Below are positions 1-6,923 of a DNA stretch of 11,486 nt, in pieces. Origin of the DNA: Schleiferiaceae bacterium (lineage in GTDB: Bacteria; Bacteroidota; Bacteroidia; Flavobacteriales; Schleiferiaceae); NCBI GenBank assembly GCA_023260615.1, contig JALQUY010000048.1:1-11486 (forward strand), given 5' to 3'. The position numbers and the translations under genes were made by a program. The notes under the pieces were generated by a model, which was not told where the DNA came from, searched no databases, and was given only the letters and a program-made list of their open reading frames with translations. Position 1 is the stretch's first letter, and each line of letters begins with the position of its first letter.

Positions 1-205
1 GAGAAGCAGAAGCTGATTGGCTAGAGGGCTGGAGGCCTGGAGGGCTAGAGGGCTAGTGCTTGGCAACTAAACGGAAAGTCCCGGCGCGCGGCGAAGGTCC
101 ACCACACAGTTTAAGGGTAAAAGAGATTAAGCGTTTAAGTGAAAAGGCTACAGCGCGTAGCGCGTGCTCTCTAGCCACAGGGCGAAGCCCGAGCTCTCTA
201 GCTTC
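1..205. other. Non-coding spacer left of ysxC, rich in short repeats
   Basis: No credible gene is seen here on either strand; short open frames lack any recognisable protein. The stretch contains an 8-bp tandem array (19-58), an imperfect direct repeat (about 109-123 and 133-146, core gtttaag), a small perfect stem (gctac 147-151 with gtagc 157-161), a minimal hairpin gggc-gaa-gccc (180-190) and inverted octamer copies from 169 on. CTAG occurs at 21, 45, 53, 171, 198 and 206, whereas the remaining 11 kb has only around a dozen. It lies downstream of ysxC, but I see no GC-rich hairpin followed by a T-run that would make a convincing intrinsic terminator. No tRNA or rRNA sequence was recognised. 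Confidence 0.7.
19..58. repeat. 8-bp tandem repeat array, five units
   Basis: Five in-phase octamers can be read directly: ggctagag (19-26), ggctggag (27-34), gcctggag (35-42), ggctagag (43-50) and ggctagtg (51-58), consensus ggctRgag. The flanking octamer 11-18 (agctgatt) is only a weak match. The same unit appears reverse-complemented further right, so the array is half of an inverted arrangement. Its function is unknown; it may be one member of a dispersed intergenic repeat family of this genome, which a single window cannot show. Confidence 0.8.
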
Positions 206-219
206 CTAGCCCTCCAGCT
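196..219 (-). repeat. Inverted copy of the octamer array, running into the end of ysxC
   Basis: Read on the minus strand, three consecutive octamers match the unit of the left array: agctggag (219-212), ggctagga (211-204) and agctagag (203-196). An isolated exact copy, ctctagcc on the plus strand, sits at 169-176. The stop codon and last few codons of ysxC (E-L-E-G-stop) lie inside this array, so the repeat overlaps coding sequence. Because 8 is not a multiple of 3, gain or loss of one unit would change the reading frame of the extreme C-terminus. Confidence 0.7.
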
Positions 220-859
220 CCGCAATCGCAGGCCCCACTTCCGTATTCAGGTCGGAGATGTAGCGCAGGATTTCGGTTCGGCCAAGGCCCGTGGTGGCAC
301 TCGTCAGGAACATGGGGGGAAGATTTTCCCAGTCCTTGAGGAGGGCACGCTTCATGGCGGCTTGGTTCTTGCCAAAGGCAGAGGAGGAGAGCTTGTCCAA
401 CTTGGTATAGACCAGGCTGAAGGGGATGCCCCATTGACCTAGGTTGCGGACAAATTCAAGGTCAATTTTTTGCGGCTCCAAACGTCCATCAACTAGGACG
501 AAAACGTTCACCAAATTGGGACGGTTGCGCAAGTAATGACTGATCATTTTGGAGAAGCCTTCACGTGCCACCTTGCTCACTTTAGCATAGCCATAGCCGG
601 GTAAGTCCACGAGGGACCATGCGCCATCGTCCATCTTAAAGAGGTTGATGAGCTGGGTTTTACCGGGCTTGCCCGATGTTTTGGCCAACCCTTGATGGTT
701 GGCTAACATGTTGATAAGCGATGACTTACCTACATTGGAACGGCCAATAAAGGCGTATTCCGGAACTTTAAGAGTCGGGCACTCCTCCGTGCGGGACGCA
801 GACTGTAAAAACTCCGCTTTGAGGTGGATCAGGCCTTGATGTTGTTCCGCTCCAGCCAT
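206..859 (-). CDS. ysxC: Ribosome biogenesis GTP-binding protein YsxC/YihA (EngB)
   Basis: TRAFAC-class GTPase of 217 aa needed for late assembly of the large ribosomal subunit in bacteria where it has been studied. G motifs are all visible: G1 GRSNVGKS (39-46), G2 region SGKPGKTQ (62-69), G3 DLPGYG (85-90), G4 TKLD (152-155), G5 TSAT (186-189). It is somewhat longer than the usual ~200 aa, with about ten extra N-terminal residues before the family-typical start region (IHLKAEF) and a short C-terminal tail encoded by repeat DNA. The ATG at 859 overlaps the upstream hydrolase by 31 bp. A CTG codon right at the hydrolase stop would give a more typical N-terminus, but it is not a standard start, so I keep the ATG. 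It has no promoter of its own that I can see and is probably co-transcribed with the hydrolase. Confidence 0.95.
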   Translation of the reverse strand: MAGAEQHQGLIHLKAEFLQSASRTEECPTLKVPEYAFIGRSNVGKSSLINMLANHQGLAKTSGKPGKTQLINLFKMDDGAWSLVDLPGYGYAKVSKVAREGFSKMISHYLRNRPNLVNVFVLVDGRLEPQKIDLEFVRNLGQWGIPFSLVYTKLDKLSSSAFGKNQAAMKRALLKDWENLPPMFLTSATTGLGRTEILRYISDLNTEVGPAIAELEG

Positions 860-1596
860 TCCGTGAGGATCTCATTAAATTCGGTTGGGCGTTCCATCAT
901 GGCGGCGTGGCCACATTCGTCCAGCCAATGCAGTTCAGAGTTGGGTAGCAACTCGTTGAATTTGTCGGCTACATCGGGAGGGGTGACGGCATCCTGACGG
1001 CCCCATATGACACAGGCAGGCACGTTAAAATTCGGAAGGTCCTCCGCCATATTGTGGCGAATAGCTGACTTTGAGATCGCCAAGGTCTTGATGGCTTTGG
1101 TTCGGTCGTTGACGGTTTCAAACACATTGTCAATCAACTCTTCGGTCGCTACTTCTTTGACGTAAAACACATCCTTTACACGTTCCGAAATGTAGTTTCG
1201 GTCACCGCGGCGAGGATAGGTATTGCCCATGGCGGATTCATACAGACCGGATGAACCAGCTAGCACAAGACCAGCTACACGTCCTGGGTACAACTTTTGG
1301 AACATTAAGGCAATGTGACCGCCCAAGGAGTTGCCCACCAGAACTACTTTGTCGTAGCCCTTGTGGTCCACGAAGGATTTCAAAAACTTGGTCAAGCTGG
1401 TCACCGAAGTGGTCGCCAGCGGCATGCTGTAAAGGGGGAGAAGGGGCACGGTCACTTGGTAGTTGAGTGCGCCAAAGTGGTCTACCTGAGCCTGAAAGTT
1501 GCTCAAGGTTCCCATCAGTCCATGAAGGAAAATGATGGGCTGGCCTGAGCCCGCCTGTAGGTATTCAAATTTTCCTTCGTGAAGCATTTCAGCCAT
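829..1596 (-). CDS. Alpha/beta hydrolase, function unassigned
   Basis: Alpha/beta-hydrolase fold protein of 255 aa. The frame is open to an ATG at 1662, but I place the start at the ATG at 1596 because a strong Bacteroidota -7 element lies at 1616-1623, inside the longer frame, and because MAEMLHEGKFEYLQAG resembles the usual family N-terminus; ATG 1587 is another option. Numbered from 1596: oxyanion-hole segment HGLMG (25-29), nucleophile elbow GNSLGG with Ser90, acid Asp202 (in GRQDAVTPP) and His230 (in ECGHAAMMERP), giving a complete triad. No signal peptide is seen, so it is probably cytosolic. The substrate cannot be told from sequence. A hydrolase between ysxC and mraZ is, to my knowledge, a recurrent arrangement in Bacteroidota, but no proven role links it to wall synthesis. 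Confidence 0.9.
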   Translation of the reverse strand: MAEMLHEGKFEYLQAGSGQPIIFLHGLMGTLSNFQAQVDHFGALNYQVTVPLLPLYSMPLATTSVTSLTKFLKSFVDHKGYDKVVLVGNSLGGHIALMFQKLYPGRVAGLVLAGSSGLYESAMGNTYPRRGDRNYISERVKDVFYVKEVATEELIDNVFETVNDRTKAIKTLAISKSAIRHNMAEDLPNFNVPACVIWGRQDAVTPPDVADKFNELLPNSELHWLDECGHAAMMERPTEFNEILTEWLERNNIKA

Positions 1597-1615
1597 AGGG
1601 GTAGAAATTAGGCGA

Positions 1616-1623
1616 CAAAGATA
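1616..1623 (-). promoter_or_regulatory. Promoter -7 element of the hydrolase-ysxC unit
   Basis: The minus strand reads TATCTTTG, an exact match to the Bacteroidota sigma-ABfr -7 consensus TAnnTTTG. The last G lies 19 nt before the chosen ATG at 1596, implying a leader of only about 10-15 nt. The -33 element is weak: a CTTTT run at 1652-1648 sits 24 nt upstream, with no clean TTG at ideal distance. Confidence 0.65.
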
Positions 1624-1710
1624 CGCATTCGGGCAAGCATACACGGGAAAAGTGCTATTCACTCACGGAATCAAGCAGTTAGGGGCGATTCTGAAAAGTT
1701 ATTAACTATT

Positions 1711-1740
1711 GTGGGTTTTTGTGGGAGAAAGTGGGAGAAA
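1711..1740 (+). promoter_or_regulatory. MraZ operator: three TGGG boxes with 10-bp spacing
   Basis: Three direct repeats GTGGG begin at 1711, 1721 and 1731; the second and third decamers are identical (gtgggagaaa). MraZ is known from other bacteria to bind arrays of TGGGN boxes separated by 5 nt upstream of its own gene, and this array matches that pattern exactly. The first box overlaps the -33 element, while boxes two and three fill the spacer before the -7 element, so bound MraZ should block RNA polymerase. Regulation is inferred from the match, not shown. Confidence 0.88.
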
Positions 1741-1752
1741 AGGGTATTTTTG
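1719..1752 (+). promoter_or_regulatory. Promoter of mraZ and the dcw operon
   Basis: TTG at 1719-1721 (within a TTTTTG run) and TATTTTTG at 1745-1752 are separated by 23 nt, fitting the Bacteroidota pattern TTG-N17-23-TAnnTTTG. The -7 element ends 17 nt before the mraZ ATG at 1770, so the leader is very short and has no Shine-Dalgarno sequence. It is the only convincing promoter I found for the plus-strand genes and probably drives the whole cluster. Confidence 0.8.
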
Positions 1753-1769
1753 AACGTTAAATCACCCCT

Positions 1770-2240
1770 ATGGCCCCATTAATTGGTGTTTATGAATGCA
1801 AAATGGACGCGAAAGGTCGCGTCTCAGTTCCTGCTGGAATTAAAAAACAGCTGGCGGAACTGGGCGAGGGTGGTTTTATCCTAAAACGAAGCGTTTTTAG
1901 CCCCTGCTTGGAGCTGCACACACAGGCCGAATGGGCCTCGGTGACTGCCTCCATCAGCAAATTGAACCGCTTTGTAAAGAAGAACGCAGAGTTCATTCGC
2001 ATTTTTCACGCTGGGGTGAAACAAGTGGAAATGGATGCTGCTGGACGCTTGCTGATTTCCAAAGATCTGATTGCATTTGCGCGACTGGAGGGCACCGTAG
2101 TGTTCAGCGCGACACCCTTTGGACTGGAAATTTGGAACCAAGCGGATTACGAAAAGGCAGTTAATCCTGAGGGATTAGACTTTGCCGCACTGGCAGAAGA
2201 GGTAATGGGCGATCAATCCGAGCACCATGACCTACCATAA
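1770..2240 (+). CDS. mraZ: Transcriptional repressor MraZ
   Basis: DNA-binding protein of 156 aa that forms rings and represses the dcw operon by binding TGGG repeats at its own promoter. It has the tandem double-AbrB (SpoVT-like) fold: the first half carries the signature MDAKGRVSVPA (12-22, with D13, G16, R17) and the second half VEMDAAGRLLIS (86-97, with D89, G92, R93). Length is normal for the family. The ATG at 1770 follows the promoter directly. The 3' end overlaps rsmH by 14 bp, so translation is probably coupled. The operator immediately upstream makes autoregulation likely. Confidence 0.97.
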   Translation: MAPLIGVYECKMDAKGRVSVPAGIKKQLAELGEGGFILKRSVFSPCLELHTQAEWASVTASISKLNRFVKKNAEFIRIFHAGVKQVEMDAAGRLLISKDLIAFARLEGTVVFSATPFGLEIWNQADYEKAVNPEGLDFAALAEEVMGDQSEHHDLP

Positions 2241-3135
2241 TCCCGTCCTCCTTCAACCCTGTATAGATTTACTTAACCTCCGGCCGGACGGCACCTACGT
2301 CGACGTCACATTTGGCGGAGGAGGCCATAGCCGCGCCATCTTGGCCCAACTGGGCCCAAAGGGGCGGTTGATTGCCTTTGACCAGGATCCGGATGCGCAA
2401 GCCAATGCGATTGACGATCCCCGCTTCACCTTGGTGCCGCACAACTTCGAGCATTTGAAGCGCTTCCTGAAGTTGCATGGCGCGCATCAAGTCGACGGCA
2501 TCTTGGCAGACTTGGGTGTAAGCTCGCACCAATTTGACGCATTTGAACGCGGATTCAGCTTCCGCGGCGACGGCCCGTTGGACATGCGCATGAACCCTAA
2601 GGTGGGAAAGCCGGCTTCCGAGTGGCTGAACGAGGTGGACGAATGGACGTTGACGCGTGTTCTAGCAGAATACGGAGAGGTGGACCGCCCCAAGCGGGTG
2701 GCTCAAGCCATTCTAGCCGCTCACAGTGCGCAACCCCTGCTCACCACCCAAGCCTTGATGGAGGTGCTGAGCACGGAAGGCACGCGCGGCGAGAAGCTCT
2801 TCGCCAAAGTGTTCCAAGCCATCCGCATCGCCCTCAACCGCGAAATCGAAGTGTTGGAAGCCTTGCTTGAGAATGGCTGTTCCGTTCTCGCGCCAGGTGG
2901 CCGCTTTGTCGTGATTTCCTACCATTCGCTGGAGGATCGGCGTGTAAAGCGCTATTTCCGCGACGGTCTCATGGAGGGCGAGGCCCCAAAAGATGACTTT
3001 GGCAATCGACTCGTGCCCTTTGACTTGGTCACGCGCAAGGCCATTGTGCCTGATGCCCACGAATTGCAGGAAAACCCCCGCTCGCGCAGTGCCAAATTGC
3101 GCGCCGCCCAAAAACGTGAAGGATCATGGGGGTGA
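2227..3135 (+). CDS. rsmH: 16S rRNA (cytosine(1402)-N(4))-methyltransferase RsmH
   Basis: SAM-dependent enzyme (formerly MraW), 302 aa, that methylates the N4 position of C1402 in the decoding centre of 16S rRNA. Family landmarks: the N-terminal YHNPVLL (3-9), the SAM-binding glycine loop FGGGGHS (29-35), acidic FDQD (51-54) that contacts the cofactor, DLGVSSHQFD (95-104), FQAIRIALN (196-204), ISYHSLEDRRVK (230-241) and the basic C-terminal NPRSRSAKLR (283-292). The length matches the usual ~300 aa. The start overlaps mraZ by 14 bp and the end overlaps ftsL by 10 bp. RsmH is almost always second in dcw clusters, immediately after mraZ. Confidence 0.98.
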   Translation: MTYHNPVLLQPCIDLLNLRPDGTYVDVTFGGGGHSRAILAQLGPKGRLIAFDQDPDAQANAIDDPRFTLVPHNFEHLKRFLKLHGAHQVDGILADLGVSSHQFDAFERGFSFRGDGPLDMRMNPKVGKPASEWLNEVDEWTLTRVLAEYGEVDRPKRVAQAILAAHSAQPLLTTQALMEVLSTEGTRGEKLFAKVFQAIRIALNREIEVLEALLENGCSVLAPGGRFVVISYHSLEDRRVKRYFRDGLMEGEAPKDDFGNRLVPFDLVTRKAIVPDAHELQENPRSRSAKLRAAQKREGSWG

Positions 3136-3479
3136 AAGTGTCCAAAAAGCGCCTGAAGCAATCGGGCAACGCCGTTAAGGAAGTCCTTCGCGGAAGTTTT
3201 ATTGGCCACCCGGTTATCATTCGCAATCTCCCCTTTGCGCTCTATGTCACGGTTCTGAGCTTGGTAGCGATATGGAGCGCGCATCGGGCCGAATCCCGCG
3301 TTCGGGAGATCTCCAAAAAAGTCGTCCTGCTCAACGAGCTGGAAAGTGAATACCTCGAGGCCAAGTCCAATTTGATGAAAATGGGCACCGAAAGTTCGGT
3401 GCGTCAACGCAGCCAAGCCTTGGGCCTTGTTCCGTCTCACCGCGCCCCTGCGCGCATTAGCCCCGCGAGCGATGAGTGA
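3126..3479 (+). CDS. ftsL: FtsL-like cell division protein (Bacteroidota type)
   Basis: Small bitopic membrane protein of 117 aa in the usual ftsL position between rsmH and ftsI. A basic, cytoplasmic N-terminus (1-33) is followed by one membrane segment at about 34-52, then a leucine-containing predicted coiled coil (about 55-90) and a short tail ending in a basic/proline patch. This matches the Bacteroidota FtsL-like group, which shares little sequence with E. coli FtsL; the segments LRGSFIGHP and MGTESSVRQRSQALGL resemble what I know of that group. By analogy it should form the FtsQLB-type scaffold that activates FtsW-FtsI at the septum. It overlaps rsmH by 10 bp and ftsI by 8 bp. Assignment rests on position, topology and family resemblance. 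Confidence 0.88.
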   Translation: MGVKVSKKRLKQSGNAVKEVLRGSFIGHPVIIRNLPFALYVTVLSLVAIWSAHRAESRVREISKKVVLLNELESEYLEAKSNLMKMGTESSVRQRSQALGLVPSHRAPARISPASDE

Positions 3480-5460
3480 TTTTCACCCCAGAAGCACGCG
3501 CTGGATGGCCGGACTGGTCTTGTTCATCGCCTTGATGGCGTTTAGCATTTTGGGCCGCTTGTACTACGTGTCCATTCAGCTTGGGCCCGAATTGGTTGCT
3601 GCCGCCCGCGAAAAGGTGATTCAGGAGCGCGAAATCCCCGCCAGCCGAGGCAACATCTACTCGGCCGATGGGCAATTGCTCGCCACCTCCATGCCCGTGT
3701 ACGAATTGCGCTGGGACGCAGCCGTTGTGGATCCCGAGCGTCTCAAAGCCGCTTTAACTGAAACCGCCAAGTCCCTGGCCCTCCTACTTCCGGAGAAATC
3801 TGCGGCCGAATGGTCCACCTACTTGCGCCAGCAGCACAGCGGCAAACGTCGCTACGCCTTGATTGCAAAGAACTTGAGTTATTCCCACTACCGCAAAGTG
3901 GCCCAAACACCGCTCTTCGCAGGAAGCAAGTTCAAATCAGGCCTGATCGCGGAAGAGCGCTTTACCCGTTTGATGCCTTTGGGCGATTTGGCCGAGCGCA
4001 CGATTGGCTACCAGCGCCCCGATGCCACCGCAGGTTTGGAAGCTTCCTTCCACGAGACCTTGCGCGGACACAACGGCAAGCGCTGGATGCAGAATTTGGG
4101 CGGCAACCAATGGAAGCCCATGGAGAGCTCCTACACCCAGGACCCCAGCAACGGCCAGGATATCATTACCACGTTGGATTCGCGGATGCAAGATGCCGCT
4201 CACCGCGCGCTGCTGCACACCCTGAAGAAGTACAAAGCGGACCACGGCTGCGTCATCCTGATGGAGGTGAAGACGGGTAAAATTCGGGCCATGGCCAACT
4301 TGGGCCGCACCCCAGAGGACAGCGTCTACCGTGAATTGCGCAACTACGCGGTTTGGGAAAAAACGGAACCGGGATCCACCTTTAAAGTGGCAGCCTTGTT
4401 GATTGGCCTCGAAGATGGGGTGGTCGATACGGCCGACATCGTCGATACCTCTCCCGGTGTTTACACGATTTACGGCCGCAATGTCAACGATTCGCACAAA
4501 GGCGGTTACGGCCGAATTTCTCTGGGTCGTGCGCTTGAATTGTCCTCCAACACGGGCATCGTCAAGGCGCTCTACGCGCAGTATGCGAAGAAACCCGAGG
4601 CCTTCATTGACCGCATGTACCAGCTGGGCTTGGCGGACCGCTCGGGCGTTCAAATTAAGGGGGAAAGCTACCCCCATATCCCCAAACCTGGTGAAAAAGA
4701 CTGGTTCGGAACGACCCTGCCTTGGATGTTCTTTGGGTACGGTGTACAATCCACTCCTCTGCAGACCTTGACCTTCTACAACGCGATTGCCAATGAAGGT
4801 GAAATGGTGGCTCCTTCTTTGTGGGAGGCCACACGCGACCGCGGCACCATCATCGCCCAGCACGAGACGGAAGTCCTCCACCCCGCAATCGCATCCAAGG
4901 AAAACCTCCATCAAATTCAAGACCTCTTAGAGAAAGTCGTGATTCGCGGAACCGCGAAAAACATCTACACGGATTCCTTGAGCATGGCCGGCAAGACGGG
5001 CACCTGCCAATTGAACTACTGGGATCCTGCCAACATGGGCTACCAGGCCTCCTTTGCGGGCTACTTCCCTGCGGACAATCCTCAATATTCCTGCATTGTG
5101 GTCATCAACCGCCCTATGCGCTCCATGGGCTTCTACGCCAACGTAGTGGCAGCCCCCGTCTTCCGCGATCTCGCCATGGCCGTGTACCGGATGACGCCGG
5201 AAATCACCTCGCCCGCCGATGGCTACTGGGGGGATGGTCTGCTCCAGGCGCATTCCAACGGCGAACGCCAGCAAAAACAACGCACGGATGCCGCCCTGAA
5301 GGCACTGGAGAACGGCGTACTTCCTGACCTAGAGGGCTGGCCCGCCAATGAAGCCATTGCCTTGCTAGAATCCCATGGCTACACCGTGAAATTGCGCGGC
5401 AACGGCCGTGTGAAAAAGGCCTCCAAACAAAACAAAACCGTAGAACTGGACCTAGGATGA
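3472..5460 (+). CDS. ftsI: Septal transpeptidase FtsI / PBP3-like, with C-terminal PASTA-like domain
   Basis: Class B penicillin-binding protein, 662 aa, that cross-links septal peptidoglycan. The frame is open to an ATG at 3427, but the ATG at 3472 gives the compact ATGAGTGA overlap (8 bp) with ftsL and a normal short cytoplasmic N-terminus, so I use it. Order: cytoplasmic stub, membrane segment about 11-32, dimerisation/pedestal region with RGNIYSADG, then the transpeptidase domain with all active-site motifs: STFK (Ser302, Lys305), SSN (358-360) and KTGT (508-511). The C-terminus (about 615-662) resembles one PASTA domain, as is common in Bacteroidota FtsI, but looks shorter than usual near its end. 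It overlaps murE by 4 bp (ATGA). Its likely partner is the SEDS polymerase FtsW, encoded in the same cluster. Confidence 0.96.
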   Translation: MSDFHPRSTRWMAGLVLFIALMAFSILGRLYYVSIQLGPELVAAAREKVIQEREIPASRGNIYSADGQLLATSMPVYELRWDAAVVDPERLKAALTETAKSLALLLPEKSAAEWSTYLRQQHSGKRRYALIAKNLSYSHYRKVAQTPLFAGSKFKSGLIAEERFTRLMPLGDLAERTIGYQRPDATAGLEASFHETLRGHNGKRWMQNLGGNQWKPMESSYTQDPSNGQDIITTLDSRMQDAAHRALLHTLKKYKADHGCVILMEVKTGKIRAMANLGRTPEDSVYRELRNYAVWEKTEPGSTFKVAALLIGLEDGVVDTADIVDTSPGVYTIYGRNVNDSHKGGYGRISLGRALELSSNTGIVKALYAQYAKKPEAFIDRMYQLGLADRSGVQIKGESYPHIPKPGEKDWFGTTLPWMFFGYGVQSTPLQTLTFYNAIANEGEMVAPSLWEATRDRGTIIAQHETEVLHPAIASKENLHQIQDLLEKVVIRGTAKNIYTDSLSMAGKTGTCQLNYWDPANMGYQASFAGYFPADNPQYSCIVVINRPMRSMGFYANVVAAPVFRDLAMAVYRMTPEITSPADGYWGDGLLQAHSNGERQQKQRTDAALKALENGVLPDLEGWPANEAIALLESHGYTVKLRGNGRVKKASKQNKTVELDLG

Positions 5461-6920
5461 AGCTGCTGAAGGACATACTCTTTGGACTGCGCTTGCAAGA
5501 AGTGCAAGGCTCTACGCAAGTGGCTATTGACGCAGTAACCAGCGACTCGCGCGCAGTTCGGAAGGACGGACTCTTTGTGGCTATCCGAGGCACCCATAGC
5601 GACGGCCATACCTACATCGCCTCCGCAGTTCAGCAAGGCGCCGCGGCCGTAGTCTGCGAAGCCATCCCCCAGGAAACGGCTGCCCATGTTACCTACTTGC
5701 AAGTTCCCAACAGCGCCGAGGCCTATGCCTGGCTCGCCGCCAACTGGTTTGACCGCCCCGCGGAAAAACTCAAGGTGGTGGGTGTTACGGGCACCAACGG
5801 CAAGACCACCACGGCCACCCTCCTCTACCAACTTTACCAGAACCGCGGCGTAAAGGCTGGCCTCCTGTCCACCGTACGCATCGCCATTCACACCAAGGAA
5901 TTCCCAGCTACCCACACCACACCGGACGCGTGGGTGCTGCAGAAACATTTGCGCGAGATGGTGGACGCGGGCTGCAAGGTGGCCTTTATGGAGGTGAGTT
6001 CGCACGGTTTAGTGCAGCACCGCGTCACGGGCATCCCGTTTGCTGGGGCCATTTTCTCTAACATCAGCCGAGACCACCTCGACTACCACGAGACCATGGA
6101 CGCGTACGTAGCCGCGAAAAAGCTCCTGTTTGACGGATTAAACCCTTCTTCGTTTGCCTTGGTCAATAGCGACGACAAGCACGGAGAAACCATGCTGCTC
6201 GACTGCCGCGCCAAGCACATCACCTACGCCCTCAAACGCGCTGCGGACATCAAGGCCCGCATCCTGGAAAGCCACCTCAACGGAACCCTAATCAGCATCA
6301 ACCAACGCGAATGCTGGATGCACCTCATCGGTGAATTCAACGTCTACAACGCGGCTGCCATCTACGGGGCGGCGACGGCGCTCGGGATGCCCGCGGACGA
6401 GGCGCTGCAGGGGATTTCGGCGCTGCATTCGGTCGATGGCCGGTTCCAACGGGTAGAAGGCCCTAAGGGAATTGTTGGCATCGTCGACTATGCCCACACG
6501 CCCGATGCGCTGGAAAATGTGCTCCGCGCCTTGCAGGGATTTCGGCAAGGCAATCAACGCATTGTCACGGTCATTGGCTGCGGAGGCGACCGCGACAAGG
6601 GCAAGCGTCCGCAAATGGCCCAAATCGCCGCCGACATGAGCGACTACGTGGTGCTCACCAGCGACAATCCTCGGACGGAAGAGCCCGCCGCCATCCTTCG
6701 CGACATGGAAGCAGGCTTAGACCCCGTGCAGAAGCGCCGCTGCATCACGCTCGAAGACCGCGCGCAAGGCATCAAACTCGCGTGCCAGCAGGCCCAACCC
6801 GGCGACATCGTGCTCGTTGCGGGCAAGGGGCACGAAAAGTACCAAGACATTCAAGGGGTCAAGCATCCCTTTGACGACGTAGCCGTATTAAAAACAACCC
6901 TTAAAGACGTCCACGCCTAA
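5457..6920 (+). CDS. murE: UDP-MurNAc-L-Ala-D-Glu:meso-DAP ligase MurE
   Basis: Cytosolic ATP-dependent Mur ligase, 487 aa, adding the third residue of the stem peptide. The three Mur domains are recognisable: UDP-substrate domain (1-~105), central ATPase with P-loop TGTNGKTTT (111-119), HTTPD (153-157), MEVSSHGL (178-185), NISRDHLDYH (202-211) and the probable carbamylated Lys221 in VAAKK, then the C-terminal domain with GRFQR (328-332), DYAHTPD (344-350) and DNPR (403-406). DNPR is the established mark of meso-diaminopimelate-adding enzymes, against lysine-adding MurE. Start ATG overlaps the ftsI stop in an ATGA junction. mraY follows after only 3 bp. Confidence 0.98.
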   Translation: MKLLKDILFGLRLQEVQGSTQVAIDAVTSDSRAVRKDGLFVAIRGTHSDGHTYIASAVQQGAAAVVCEAIPQETAAHVTYLQVPNSAEAYAWLAANWFDRPAEKLKVVGVTGTNGKTTTATLLYQLYQNRGVKAGLLSTVRIAIHTKEFPATHTTPDAWVLQKHLREMVDAGCKVAFMEVSSHGLVQHRVTGIPFAGAIFSNISRDHLDYHETMDAYVAAKKLLFDGLNPSSFALVNSDDKHGETMLLDCRAKHITYALKRAADIKARILESHLNGTLISINQRECWMHLIGEFNVYNAAAIYGAATALGMPADEALQGISALHSVDGRFQRVEGPKGIVGIVDYAHTPDALENVLRALQGFRQGNQRIVTVIGCGGDRDKGKRPQMAQIAADMSDYVVLTSDNPRTEEPAAILRDMEAGLDPVQKRRCITLEDRAQGIKLACQQAQPGDIVLVAGKGHEKYQDIQGVKHPFDDVAVLKTTLKDVHA

Positions 6921-6923
6921 GCT

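Noticed and set aside
180..190. Hairpin gggc-gaa-gccc as an intrinsic terminator for ysxC
   Set aside because: The stem is only 4 bp and no T-run follows on the minus strand, so it is too weak to call.
164..442. Small plus-strand open frame at the left edge
   Set aside because: It runs through the repeat region and antisense to ysxC; no promoter and no resemblance to a protein family.
1711..1740. Reading the gtggg repeats as a CRISPR-like or simple tandem repeat
   Set aside because: Only three short units, and position and spacing fit the MraZ operator much better.
3937..4920. Long minus-strand open frame (327 codons) opposite ftsI
   Set aside because: It lies wholly antisense to a well-motived transpeptidase, shows no recognisable domain, and arises from the codon bias of a GC-rich gene.
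5379..6005. Minus-strand open frame of 208 codons across the ftsI-murE junction
   Set aside because: It overlaps the conserved P-loop and N-domain of MurE and has no domain of its own; a shadow frame.
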